This document shows positions 46,959-54,958 of a DNA stretch of 64,000 nucleotides, in pieces. The DNA comes from Lachnospiraceae bacterium M18-1 (GTDB lineage Bacteria > Bacillota > Clostridia > Lachnospirales > Lachnospiraceae), in assembly GCA_000403295.2 (NCBI GenBank), contig KE159610.1, positions 229,387 to 293,386 of the forward strand. The letters run 5' to 3'. A program made the translations under genes and the position numbers. The notes beneath the pieces are model-generated. The model did no database searches, was not told the DNA's origin, and saw nothing but the letters and a program-made list of their open reading frames with translations. Within the stretch, counting starts at the first letter, position 1, and every line of letters starts with the position of its first letter.

Positions 46959-48245
46959 ATGAAAATTGTCGGTTTGATCACAGAATACAATCCATTTCAT
47001 AATGGACACCAATACCATATCCAGACTGCAAAAGAGGTAACCGGGGCCGATCTTGCGCTGGTCATCATGAGCGGGGACTACGTGCAGCGGGGCACTTCCG
47101 CCATCATGCCCAAACGGCTCCGTGCAGAAATGGCTTTAAAATGCGGCGCAGCAGCCGTGTTCGAGCTGCCGGTCTGCTACGCCACCGGAAGTGCCGAATT
47201 ATTTGCCTATGGGGCGGTTTCTTTCCTCGACCAGCTGGGAATCGTAGATTCCATCTGCTTCGGAAGCGAATGCAGCGACCTGGAAGGACTGGGAAAGGTT
47301 GCAGACATCCTTCTGGAAGAACCAGAAGAATATCAGTCCCATTTGAAAGCCTGCTTAAAGCAGGGCATGTCCTTTCCATCCGCCCGTGAAAATGCCCTTT
47401 CCGCCTACATGCAGACAGAAGATTATTCATTCTTGCTCCGGGATCCCAATAACATCCTGGGCATCGAATATCTGAAAGCGTTGAAAAAGCGGAACAGCAA
47501 GATCCGTCCCTATACCATCCGGCGCAAGGGCTCCCATTACCACGATCAGGATCTGATGTCCCCCTTTGGCTCGGCTTCCGCCATCCGCTCCCTCCTGGCG
47601 TATTCCGGTTCCGCGCTGAGCGGGGTGTCCTCCGCGCACACCTTTGAAAATACGTCCTTTGTAGATATCCTGGGGGAGCTGGAGGAACAGGTGCCCCAGA
47701 GATGCCTGGAGCTTTTGAAGGATTACCACAGGGTCAAATATCCGGTCTATCAGAACGATTTTTCTCTGATCCTGAAATATAAGCTGCTGAACAAACGGCC
47801 CGATACCCTCCTCCGCTATATGGATGTGTCAAAGGAATTGGCCGGGCGGATCTGCGGACAGCTCAACAATTATTTTAACTATAAGCAGTTCTGCGAGCTT
47901 CTGAAAACAAGGGAAGTAACCCAGACCCGAATCAACCGCGCCCTGCTTCACATCATGCTGGGCATCAAGAAAACCGCGGTAGAAGAATATTTAGAACAGG
48001 GGCCCCATTTTTACGCGCGCCTTCTCGGATTCCGCCGGGATTCTGAAAAGTTGATCTCAGCCATTGCGAAAAAAAACACTCTCCCTCTGCTCACCAGACC
48101 CTATGACGACGAGTGGATCGAACCTGCAGGAAGAAAAATGCTCACCCATGATATCCTCGCCTCCAATCTGTACACTTCGGTTGTCACGGATAAATATAAG
48201 ACGGCTTTTGAAAATGAGTATAACCAGGGGATCATAAAGATTTGA
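46959..48245 (+). CDS. tmcAL: tRNA(Met) cytidine acetate ligase
   Basis: Enzyme of 428 residues that acetylates the wobble cytidine (C34) of elongator tRNA-Met using acetate and ATP. The nucleotidyltransferase-like ATP-binding motif HNGHQYH is at residues 14-20 after VGLITEYNPF; SGDYVQRGTSAIM and the second motif region EYLKALKKRNSKIRPYTIRRKGSHYHD are conserved, as is SASAIRSLL. The acetate is plausibly supplied from pta-ackA metabolism but there is no genetic link. ATG 46959 follows AAGGAG. It is divergent from mgtE; an AATTGCCC/GGGCAATT inverted repeat (46801-46864) lies in the shared region. Confidence 0.94.
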   Translation: MKIVGLITEYNPFHNGHQYHIQTAKEVTGADLALVIMSGDYVQRGTSAIMPKRLRAEMALKCGAAAVFELPVCYATGSAELFAYGAVSFLDQLGIVDSICFGSECSDLEGLGKVADILLEEPEEYQSHLKACLKQGMSFPSARENALSAYMQTEDYSFLLRDPNNILGIEYLKALKKRNSKIRPYTIRRKGSHYHDQDLMSPFGSASAIRSLLAYSGSALSGVSSAHTFENTSFVDILGELEEQVPQRCLELLKDYHRVKYPVYQNDFSLILKYKLLNKRPDTLLRYMDVSKELAGRICGQLNNYFNYKQFCELLKTREVTQTRINRALLHIMLGIKKTAVEEYLEQGPHFYARLLGFRRDSEKLISAIAKKNTLPLLTRPYDDEWIEPAGRKMLTHDILASNLYTSVVTDKYKTAFENEYNQGIIKI

Positions 48246-48800
48246 TATACTGCCGGGCTACTTTATCTGCCATGATTGAAAGATATAGCCGATCATGATG
48301 ATCTGGACATCATTGACCATCTCTACAACAGCGATACCCAGCAGGAACATCACCACCAAAAGCATTTTCAGATGAAAACGCGCTGCATTAATTCCGAAGT
48401 AAATAGCGTCTGATGTTCACAGCATCGCAAGGCAGAGGAAAGAGGCGACGCCGGCAGCATCGTTGACTGACTCCAACGCAGCGATGGTGTGAACATCCGC
48501 ATTCAGCATCCGCAGCAGATCGTCAAGCTGGTTTTCTGTCATCCTGCCAAATGTAACAATAAACTGGAGCGGCATTTCAAACATCATGCTTTCAGCTATC
48601 TTATCGCTGCTTTGTATAATAAATCGGTTTTTTCAAAGTTCCTGTCACTGTGACTTCTTCACATAACCGGATCCAGTGCTGCTGTTGGTTCATCTAATAC
48701 GATCATACTGCTGTTTTTAAACATCCCCCGCGCTATAGCGAACTTCTGCCATTGGCCAACGGAAAGTTCCCTTGATGCGAAATGAAATATGATCGACAGC
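48246..48800 (-). pseudogene. Decayed ABC transporter gene remnants
   Basis: No intact gene lies here. On the minus strand, around 48660-48775, a frame reads RELSVGQWQKFAIARGMFK, NSSMIVLDEPTAALDP, an ABC signature plus Walker B of an exporter-type ATPase with nothing before or after it. Other frames at 48246-48600 have short hydrophobic pieces (e.g. FHLKMLLVVMFLLGIAVVE) that may be the membrane part. The region lies between tmcAL and the BREX locus and may mark the insertion junction. The bases 48800-48917 have no further gene. Confidence 0.55.
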
Positions 48801-48917
48801 TAAATGACAGCTAATTTCCAGTATATATCTTTTATTTTCTCACCTGGATTCTGAGAAATTCTTGAAATAATATCATAAGTTATTGCAAAAATTCCCCGTA
48901 GCCGCAAAGAACGGAAT

Positions 48918-49169
48918 TTATCCCTTTAATCCCCTTGCCTGCCTGTCCATATCCTCCACAACAATATCATAAATTTCCCCTATGGAAGCACAATACTCCA
49001 ATACTTTCCACGGCTCATTCGTATGGAAATGGATTTTTATTAACTCCTCGTCGCCAACCGCTAACAGACAGTCTCCGTTAAAATGTGCAGTAAAGTATTC
49101 ACTGATTGCATCTTCATCCAGATTTTCTCCTTCTATCAGCAGCTGCGTATCATATCGAAATTCCAGCAT
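48918..49169 (-). CDS. Small FakA-C-terminus-like protein
   Basis: An 83-residue protein with GDCLLAVGDEELIKIHFHTNEPWKVLEY at residues about 31-58, resembling the C-terminal phospho-donor-region domain of the fatty-acid kinase FakA/DAK-type proteins (G..LVV.GD..L.KVHVHT..P). The kinase and the fatty-acid-binding parts are absent. Its ATG (GGAGG 9 bases upstream) lies 16 bases after the pglZ stop, so it is probably the last gene of the BREX transcript. Function in defence is unknown; it may be a scavenged or vestigial gene. Confidence 0.6.
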   Translation of the reverse strand: MLEFRYDTQLLIEGENLDEDAISEYFTAHFNGDCLLAVGDEELIKIHFHTNEPWKVLEYCASIGEIYDIVVEDMDRQARGLKG

Positions 49170-49184
49170 AGTGTCTCACCTCCC

Positions 49185-51911
49185 CTAGCTAAAGAAATCA
49201 AACTCATCCACCGCAAAAGCGATGTCAATCTGGAATGGCTCACGCTGCGGCATCTGCAATCCCTGTTCGTCTGCAATGACCAGATAATAAGTAGCAGTAT
49301 TGCTGTATTTCAGAGATTTCAGATTAAACTGGCAACGGAAAGTACGCTCTGCACCATTATCGCTTGTCTTATCTGCAATAATCTTCTGAACATCACTAAT
49401 CTGCCTGCCATTTTCATCCGTAAAGTAAACCTGATAGGCAGCTGCTTCACGGTTGGCACCAACAGCATCCTTCTGATAGAAATTCAGAGAAAAAATCATA
49501 TTACTGATTTTACGGTTTGCTGACAACAGATTAACCGTTACCGGCTTCGTATCATATTTCTGCTTATTACGTTTATACTCCATAGAATCGCTGCGGAGAT
49601 AGTGATACTCGATGACCGGAACAACCATTTCCTGCAAGCTGATACCGCCATGCACAAAGTTCATGCCGCCGCCATTCATCTTAATACGAATGCTTTCTCT
49701 TGGGGCAAAACCGCCAAAGTCAGACTTCCCGTCCAGGAACTTCACAGGCAATAAGTAGTTTGGCTGTACGCCTTTTTGCATGATTGCATATCGTCTGCCA
49801 TACTCCACACAGCGTTTCGCACTTTCTTTTTTCAGATCATTTATGTTTTCACTGTCCACATCGTAAAACTCATTTTTTCCTACTTTGTCATCCTCAGTCA
49901 ACGGGCTGTATGTATAAAGGAATCCATGGTCAGCTGTAATCAAAATATTCGTACCGCCAAATTCATTTACAATAATACGCACAAGATTTTTCAGTTCTGA
50001 AATCGCTTTATCACAGGCGGCAAAAACAGCGGTATCAGAAGTGTGGCTTGCTTCATCAATGGTATCATGATAGATGTAAACTACATCCATTCCTTTCACC
50101 AATGCACTCCGTTCTGCCCGCTTCATGGCGATCATGTCATTATATTTCAATGCTACACTCGCCGGATCTTCTGATTTCAGGACCTTATCACGATAGCCGC
50201 TTGCCGTAGACTGCCCATCTGCCAGCACAGTCAAAATATCGTTCCGAAGTTCTACCGTCAGTTCCTTATGCGGAAGCAGTGCTGCCATACCAAATTTTGT
50301 GATAGAAGGGAAGATGCTCTGCATACTGCCAAGAGAAACCTTACTCTGTGTTTCTCTGCGAAGCTGATCTGCCATCGCTGCCGCCACTTCATAACGCATA
50401 GCGTCCGAAATAATCACAAATACCTTGGTATCTGAAGTTTTGATGCGAGAACAATAAAATTCTTCCTGCTGCGGTACTTCCAGAACCTTGCCATAGGCTG
50501 CCAGTTCGTCTGCACACACATCCGACCAGTTGTTACCCAGTTCACCCAAGAACCAGTGAGTATAAATTCCTTCCACTTTATCAACAACGTGCTTGAACAG
50601 ATCGTCCAGCAGAATATTGGAAGTCTCCAGGCTCTTTTGGAAACTCAGGTGGAACAAACGGTAGTAAGTGTCCATCTGATAATAGCTTTCGGTGTATTCC
50701 TTCCAGATGCCCTTTGCTTCTGCGGTATGGAATCCGGCAGAGTGTTCCTTGAAGAAGCTCTGCATATTTGCAACCTGCAAAATACCGTCATAAAAATTCT
50801 CAAATGGCTCATACCATGCACAGGTTCTACGTTTCTCCACGGTTGAAATAATGGTATCCACATCAATGATATGGTCGCTGATTTCGGTCATCAGCTTTGT
50901 CAAAATCACTTCGTTGATGCACGGAAAGCACTCTGTACCAACCAGATCGTCAACCGTCAGTTTTTCAAACCGCTGACGCAGACGTGCTTCATCTTCCACA
51001 TATCTTGCCACATCATAAAGCTGCTGAATATCTCGGCCCAGGCTGCCCTCTGCCCCAGGGCACCTTCCCGCCCTAACGGGCTCCCCTTGTCTTCCGGCTT
51101 CGCCGGAATTCACCTTGTTGCTATGAAGCCATTCCGAAATGAAATCGTAGCAATACGCCTGGTGCGGCATAGAAATAAATCCGTCCAGTCCGGCAAGGTA
51201 TTCCTGCCGCATAGTACGAGTAACAGCGGTCAGCAGTAAATGAATTGCCAGCCGTCCAAGATCAGGTTCTTCCTCAGCAAAGCCACATCCCTGGTGAACC
51301 ATCGCCCAGAACGCACCGTCTGCATGATACTTTACGAAATCCTGATAAACTGCATTGCTATTCAAATCAAGTCCTGCCTGGAACACACTGCGTAAAATCA
51401 GGTTCGGCTGTGCGTCCTTCAATCCGCAGATTGCCGCCATCACAGCCATATGCAGCTGTGCCGGAGTTGCCGGAACTTTATTCTGAGTGCTGATTTTCAA
51501 ACGACGGTCTTTCGCATTGAAATAGGCACGATAATTTTTTACCTGCTTTCTCATGGCCGGATTCGATGCAAGTCCCATCTCATCCATCCAAATAGAAATC
51601 AAATCTGCCCGGAACTCCTCGCTGTAAATCTCTATATCTAAAAGCCAGTTATCATCTGGGCGGTCATAAGACAATGGACTGTAAACCAGATAATTGGTAG
51701 TCAAATCATCCACTGAAAGCAGTTTTTTCACAGAAAACGCATTGTTACCAGTCAGTGCAATCACCTTTGCATTTTCAAGGACCACCTCGTCCAACTTGTC
51801 CTCAAATTCTTTATCTTTGTCGTACCAGAAGATGATACGACGCTGATAAAATTCCGGCAAAGGGGCAGCAAACCGCCGGTTCAAGTCTTGTATTACTTTG
51901 TCGGTATCCAT
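49185..51911 (-). CDS. pglZ: BREX phosphatase-like protein PglZ
   Basis: Core BREX protein of 908 residues, an alkaline-phosphatase-superfamily member. It has an N-terminal helical/beta region (residues 1-270) starting RRIIFWYDKDKEFEDKL, then the PglZ domain: VFVIISDAMRYEVAAAMADQL near residue 500, HDTIDEASHTSD near 620 and ILITADHGFLYTYSPL near 660 with the metal-site residues. Residues about 266-292 are an unusual Gly/Arg-rich insert encoded by a GC-rich palindrome cluster. PglZ is required for BREX immunity with PglX and BrxC. GGAGG lies upstream of ATG 51911, and the AlbA_2 gene ends 6 bases upstream. Confidence 0.93.
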   Translation of the reverse strand: MDTDKVIQDLNRRFAAPLPEFYQRRIIFWYDKDKEFEDKLDEVVLENAKVIALTGNNAFSVKKLLSVDDLTTNYLVYSPLSYDRPDDNWLLDIEIYSEEFRADLISIWMDEMGLASNPAMRKQVKNYRAYFNAKDRRLKISTQNKVPATPAQLHMAVMAAICGLKDAQPNLILRSVFQAGLDLNSNAVYQDFVKYHADGAFWAMVHQGCGFAEEEPDLGRLAIHLLLTAVTRTMRQEYLAGLDGFISMPHQAYCYDFISEWLHSNKVNSGEAGRQGEPVRAGRCPGAEGSLGRDIQQLYDVARYVEDEARLRQRFEKLTVDDLVGTECFPCINEVILTKLMTEISDHIIDVDTIISTVEKRRTCAWYEPFENFYDGILQVANMQSFFKEHSAGFHTAEAKGIWKEYTESYYQMDTYYRLFHLSFQKSLETSNILLDDLFKHVVDKVEGIYTHWFLGELGNNWSDVCADELAAYGKVLEVPQQEEFYCSRIKTSDTKVFVIISDAMRYEVAAAMADQLRRETQSKVSLGSMQSIFPSITKFGMAALLPHKELTVELRNDILTVLADGQSTASGYRDKVLKSEDPASVALKYNDMIAMKRAERSALVKGMDVVYIYHDTIDEASHTSDTAVFAACDKAISELKNLVRIIVNEFGGTNILITADHGFLYTYSPLTEDDKVGKNEFYDVDSENINDLKKESAKRCVEYGRRYAIMQKGVQPNYLLPVKFLDGKSDFGGFAPRESIRIKMNGGGMNFVHGGISLQEMVVPVIEYHYLRSDSMEYKRNKQKYDTKPVTVNLLSANRKISNMIFSLNFYQKDAVGANREAAAYQVYFTDENGRQISDVQKIIADKTSDNGAERTFRCQFNLKSLKYSNTATYYLVIADEQGLQMPQREPFQIDIAFAVDEFDFFS
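51034..51113. repeat. GC-rich triple-hairpin element inserted in frame in pglZ
   Basis: Within about 80 bases are GCCC-N9-GGGC (51045-51061), GCCC-taac-GGGC (51070-51081) and TTCCGGC-ttc-GCCGGAA (51092-51108). It encodes about 27 extra residues (GEAGRQGEPVRAGR and so on) between the conserved WLHSNK and DIQQLYD segments, with no frame break. Its base composition is far more GC-rich than the rest of the gene. It looks like a mobile palindromic element. Confidence 0.65.
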
Positions 51912-51917
51912 GCTGCG

Positions 51918-53414
51918 TTACCTCCCCTCTGTGTTCTTCAAATAAATGGTACTTCTTGCTGCACCCGTTTTTTTCAGCCAATCTTTTTCAATCATCGACT
52001 GCAAAATAACCCTTGCTCTACGCTGCTTCACATTAAGAAGTTCCATCACTTTATTTGTTGTTATAGAACCATTTTTCAGTACATATTTATAAATACGTTG
52101 TTCCTGTTCACTATCCGGCATTTTGATAGCATTATCCGGCACTTTTGAAGTATTATCCGGCACTTTTGAAATATTACCCGGCACTTTATCGGCACTATTG
52201 GGATCATTGAGATCACTACCCCGGTCAACATTGTCATTAATCTGACCTCGATAAATATTGATACGCAAATCAACCTCACCGCCAATAAACTCTGGCTCCC
52301 GCAGTCCGGCAGCTTTTACGTTATCAATAATTCTTGGAATGCCGCTTCCCCAATGCTCGATCAAGTTCATATAAGCAAATGCATGAGCAAGAGCTTCATT
52401 TCTGATTTTGGAATACCCTTCTTTCATACGCTCCATCGTCTGTCCCATTGGCAGCTTTCCAGGGGAAGTGATTTCCAGTCGGTTGTCATATACCGCAACC
52501 TGTATCGTACCATGATCCAAATAGCTACGATGTACCATAGCATTGATAATCAACTCACGAATGGCATCCGGTGGAATTTCATAAATATCCTGCCGATAAA
52601 TTCCCACAAACGCAGCCCCCAAATGAATGTTTCGCAAGACAAACTGAAATGCTTCATCTATTTGCTCCCAAAGCGGACCGGGATATTCTCTACGGTCAAC
52701 AAATACCGCTTTTGTTGTACCTTTGAACACACCACATTGTGTTGTGACATGAAGTCCTCCGTTGCCAGTCAAAATGGCAAAGGCATTGGACGGATAATCT
52801 TTTCCGTCACGCTCAATCAAAACCCCCCAAGAACGCAACTGCTGTCTGCCAACCTCCTTGACAGATGCTTTCTGTTCCTCATTATGAGCGTTTTTCAATG
52901 CCTGTTCCTTCATGGCTTTGCAAAGAGCATCAATATCTTCATCTGTGATCGTTAATCCAGTACACAAAGCTTGATCGAAATAGCGATTGCTTCCTTCAAA
53001 CATCAGCTCTTTAATCATGTATTCGTCAGCAAGACGGGTAGTTCCGGCAACACGGACATATACCCCGCCTTCTCTGCCAAGAGCCTTGATATAATACGGT
53101 CGCTGCCTGCCCTCGGAAATTTCCGCTACAATAACAGTCTTACCGTCAACTGTCCGTAATGTAATATCCGGAATAATCGTCGGTTCACAGCTATCTGATA
53201 CGGCATTGGCAATGGCATCCATTTTCTTGAATATCTCTTCCTTGTCAAAGCCAATTACTTCTCTGGTCTTATCGGCAATTCCGAAAATGATTTTACCTCC
53301 GGTTCCATTGGCAAAGGCAACCACAGATTTCATATATTTAATACTTTTCTCTGGCAGGTTTTCTTTGAACTCCACATTCTTGGATTCCCCTGCAAGAATT
53401 TCTTCTATGGTCAT
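51918..53414 (-). CDS. AlbA_2 / ATPase-like / winged-helix regulator in BREX locus
   Basis: Protein of 498 residues. N-terminal AlbA_2 (Schlafen-like) nucleic-acid-binding domain, residues about 8-130 (ESKNVEFKENLPEKSIKYMKSVVAFANGTGGKIIFGIADK). The middle has an ATPase-like region with N-box ELIINAMVHRSYLDHGTIQVAVYDN then LEITSPGKLP (residues about 290-340). A tandem repeat linker follows (residues about 405-435), then a winged helix (SITTNKVMELLNVKQRRARVILQSM). Such genes occur inside many BREX loci next to pglZ and are likely regulators; role unproven. ATG 53412-53414 is preceded by GGGAGGAGG. pglZ starts 6 bases after its stop. Confidence 0.85.
   Translation of the reverse strand: MTIEEILAGESKNVEFKENLPEKSIKYMKSVVAFANGTGGKIIFGIADKTREVIGFDKEEIFKKMDAIANAVSDSCEPTIIPDITLRTVDGKTVIVAEISEGRQRPYYIKALGREGGVYVRVAGTTRLADEYMIKELMFEGSNRYFDQALCTGLTITDEDIDALCKAMKEQALKNAHNEEQKASVKEVGRQQLRSWGVLIERDGKDYPSNAFAILTGNGGLHVTTQCGVFKGTTKAVFVDRREYPGPLWEQIDEAFQFVLRNIHLGAAFVGIYRQDIYEIPPDAIRELIINAMVHRSYLDHGTIQVAVYDNRLEITSPGKLPMGQTMERMKEGYSKIRNEALAHAFAYMNLIEHWGSGIPRIIDNVKAAGLREPEFIGGEVDLRINIYRGQINDNVDRGSDLNDPNSADKVPGNISKVPDNTSKVPDNAIKMPDSEQEQRIYKYVLKNGSITTNKVMELLNVKQRRARVILQSMIEKDWLKKTGAARSTIYLKNTEGR
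52114..52197. repeat. Four 21-base tandem repeats inside the AlbA_2 gene
   Basis: Four head-to-tail units of exactly 21 bases (starting 52114, 52135, 52156, 52177) encode seven-residue repeats of the type (K)VPDN.SK. They keep frame, so copy-number change would only vary the length of the linker between ATPase-like region and winged helix. Confidence 0.88.
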
Positions 53415-53448
53415 GATCCTCCTCCCTTCTTTATCCAAAATCTGGTCG

Positions 53449-53477
53449 TTGACAAAAAATAATTCTCCTCATATAAT
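53449..53477 (+). promoter_or_regulatory. Perfect sigma-A promoter for a plus-strand RNA
   Basis: TTGACA (53449-53454) and TATAAT (53472-53477) with exactly 17 bases between them. All neighbouring genes are on the other strand, so the promoter serves an independent plus-strand transcript. It is the only promoter I found here with both hexamers perfect. Confidence 0.9.
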
Positions 53478-53483
53478 AAGCAT

Positions 53484-53603
53484 AGGTTTATAGTGCATCC
53501 GTGATGGTGTCCGTTTACAGATGCTATGTTGCCTGTATTCCAACTGTCCGAGCCTCCGTGATGGTGTCTGCTTGCAGATGCTTGAATCACGGGGTCTTTT
53601 TTT
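53484..53603 (+). ncRNA. Predicted ~120-nt RNA with two 27-nt direct repeats
   Basis: A perfect promoter ends at 53477 and an intrinsic terminator ends at 53603, defining a transcript of about 120 nt starting near 53484. It contains CCGTGATGGTGTCCG... (53499-53525) and CCGTGATGGTGTCTG... (53556-53582), 27-nt repeats with three differences, 57 nt apart. Each has a small TCNGN-tt-NCAGA-type hairpin; one of its base pairs is changed on both sides between repeats (T-A to C-G), while another pair is a mismatch in copy 1. It has no coding frame with a plausible ribosome site. It matches no RNA family I can name. It may be a regulatory or antitoxin-like RNA of the defence island. Confidence 0.75.
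53554..53603 (+). terminator. Intrinsic terminator of the plus-strand RNA
   Basis: CCGTGAT (53556-53562, extendable to 53554 with one G-T pair) pairs with ATCACGG (53586-53592); TCTGC-tt-GCAGA forms an inner helix; T7 runs 53597-53603. The stem uses the second 27-nt repeat. Confidence 0.88.
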
Positions 53604-54361
53604 GCCCATATTTTAAGAAATCATATATTCTTATCATTCTATTAAGATTGCTACGATTAGGACCATCCAGTGAGCTCAAAATATTAATATTTTCTGTAAA
53701 TATAGTTTCCAAAATGTTTTGATATTGTACAATATCTACTTTTTCTTGCAAGCATATTTTCGTCAATACGACCATCTTCCAGCGAAGCAACCTGCATCGT
53801 TGGTCCTGGTTGTTGAGTCAACGCAAAAGTATAAAGCTCATCTTTAAACCTACGCAATAATTTAACTGGCAAAGCCGCTTTTTTCACAGACAAAGCATCA
53901 TATAACAAGCTAAAATCCGAGAGTGTGATTTTAGTCATTTCCAACAATTTACCGTGTATAACCATCGAATGTGAAGCTATCTCACTTCCAATAAAATTCG
54001 ACTTATATTCAACAAACACAAAGCGTTTTTGTAACATTTCTATTTTATCCAATGGCAGGCATTCCACAACGTCGCTAAGAATTGCCTGAATATCTGAATC
54101 TGAAATAGAATACCCCATAAAAATAATCGGATATTCCATGAAAATCGTCATCAGTTTGGCCGCAAGATATTTGCCTTTGTCATGAAACTTCTGATAGTCC
54201 GCTTTGTTAATGACAATAGATTCTGGATTTTGTACAGAACCATGAATTTTATAAATTTAACCAACCCAGTCTGGTAATCGGTAATATCTTCGAGTAATAC
54301 CAAATCCTGCAAACAAAAATGGAGTTGTATTAAATCTTGCAACCACTTCTTGTAGTGTCAT
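53587..54361 (-). pseudogene. SIR2-domain protein, broken (deletion plus frameshift)
   Basis: Starts at ATG 54359-54361 (GGAGG upstream) with TLQEVVARFNTTPFLFAGFGI, TRRYYRLPDWVG, the N-terminal nucleotide-binding segment of SIR2-like NADases, then hits TAA. Reading on gives IYKIHGSVQNPESIVIN and MEYPIIFMGYSISDSDIQAIL, the C-terminal SIR2 segments with YKIHG. The part between (normally about 100 residues) is deleted at the stop. A second lesion near 53750 shifts frame before the last segment (EKVDIVQYQNILETIF, ending GQKKTP). The gene cannot make an active NAD-consuming defence protein. Confidence 0.82.
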
Positions 54362-54449
54362 ACAGCACCTCCCTGTGTTTAGATATTCACATTATTTTTT
54401 GTGTTTCTAAATTTTGGACTCACTGAATCCAAAATTTATTGACAAGTTA

Positions 54450-54944
54450 TTATTCCATATTTCGATTATATTCCTGTTCCAGTTCATCCACCAAATACGC
54501 GTCACTCATACAGTGCATATCCGATACACCATCTCGAATCAACTGATAAACCTCAGAATGATAGAAAAAGTTCAATGCCGCATCCAGTGAAAGTCCCTGC
54601 TGTTTTGCAAAGCACTCGATGATACGACAATATTTTTTCTGAAGTAAAATTGGGTTTGCTGTCATGCCAGATGATTGTTCTCTTTGAACCTCTCCATTAG
54701 AAAATGAGATTTCCACAGCCCTTTCCTTTATCACATCAAGGAGGTCATCTACGATATATTCCCGACTTTTGGTATGCAACACTTCATATTCCGGCACGAT
54801 ATAACCGTTCAGAATATCGCTCTTTTCGGTAAACGCCTGATAAACACGCTCTGCATCCACGCCCAGCTTTGCCGCAACATTTTCAATACAAAATACAACA
54901 AACTCAAGCTCATTGGAATTTTCAATGTTCTCATCTGCCATCAT
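54450..54944 (-). CDS. DUF3791-like protein
   Basis: Soluble protein of 164 residues with two segments. Residues about 5-72 (ELEFVVFCIENVAAKLGVDAE, TEKSDILNGYIVPEYEVLHT, EYIVDDLLDVIKE) look like the DUF3791 family, often next to DUF3990 ADP-ribosyltransferase-type toxins. Residues about 90-164 (LLQKKYCRIIECFAKQQGLSLDAA, FYHSEVYQLIRDGVSDMHCMSDAYLVDELEQEY) form a helical domain that in many Clostridia is a separate protein in the same sort of module. No toxin partner is next to it. GGAGG precedes ATG-ATG at 54942-54944. It lies 14 bases after the pglX stop. Confidence 0.65.
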   Translation of the reverse strand: MMADENIENSNELEFVVFCIENVAAKLGVDAERVYQAFTEKSDILNGYIVPEYEVLHTKSREYIVDDLLDVIKERAVEISFSNGEVQREQSSGMTANPILLQKKYCRIIECFAKQQGLSLDAALNFFYHSEVYQLIRDGVSDMHCMSDAYLVDELEQEYNRNME

Positions 54945-54958
54945 AAGCAAGCCCTCCT

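Noticed and set aside
53499..53582. Direct repeats as a CRISPR array
   Set aside because: Only two copies with three mismatches, no cas genes in the window, and the second copy is part of a terminator.
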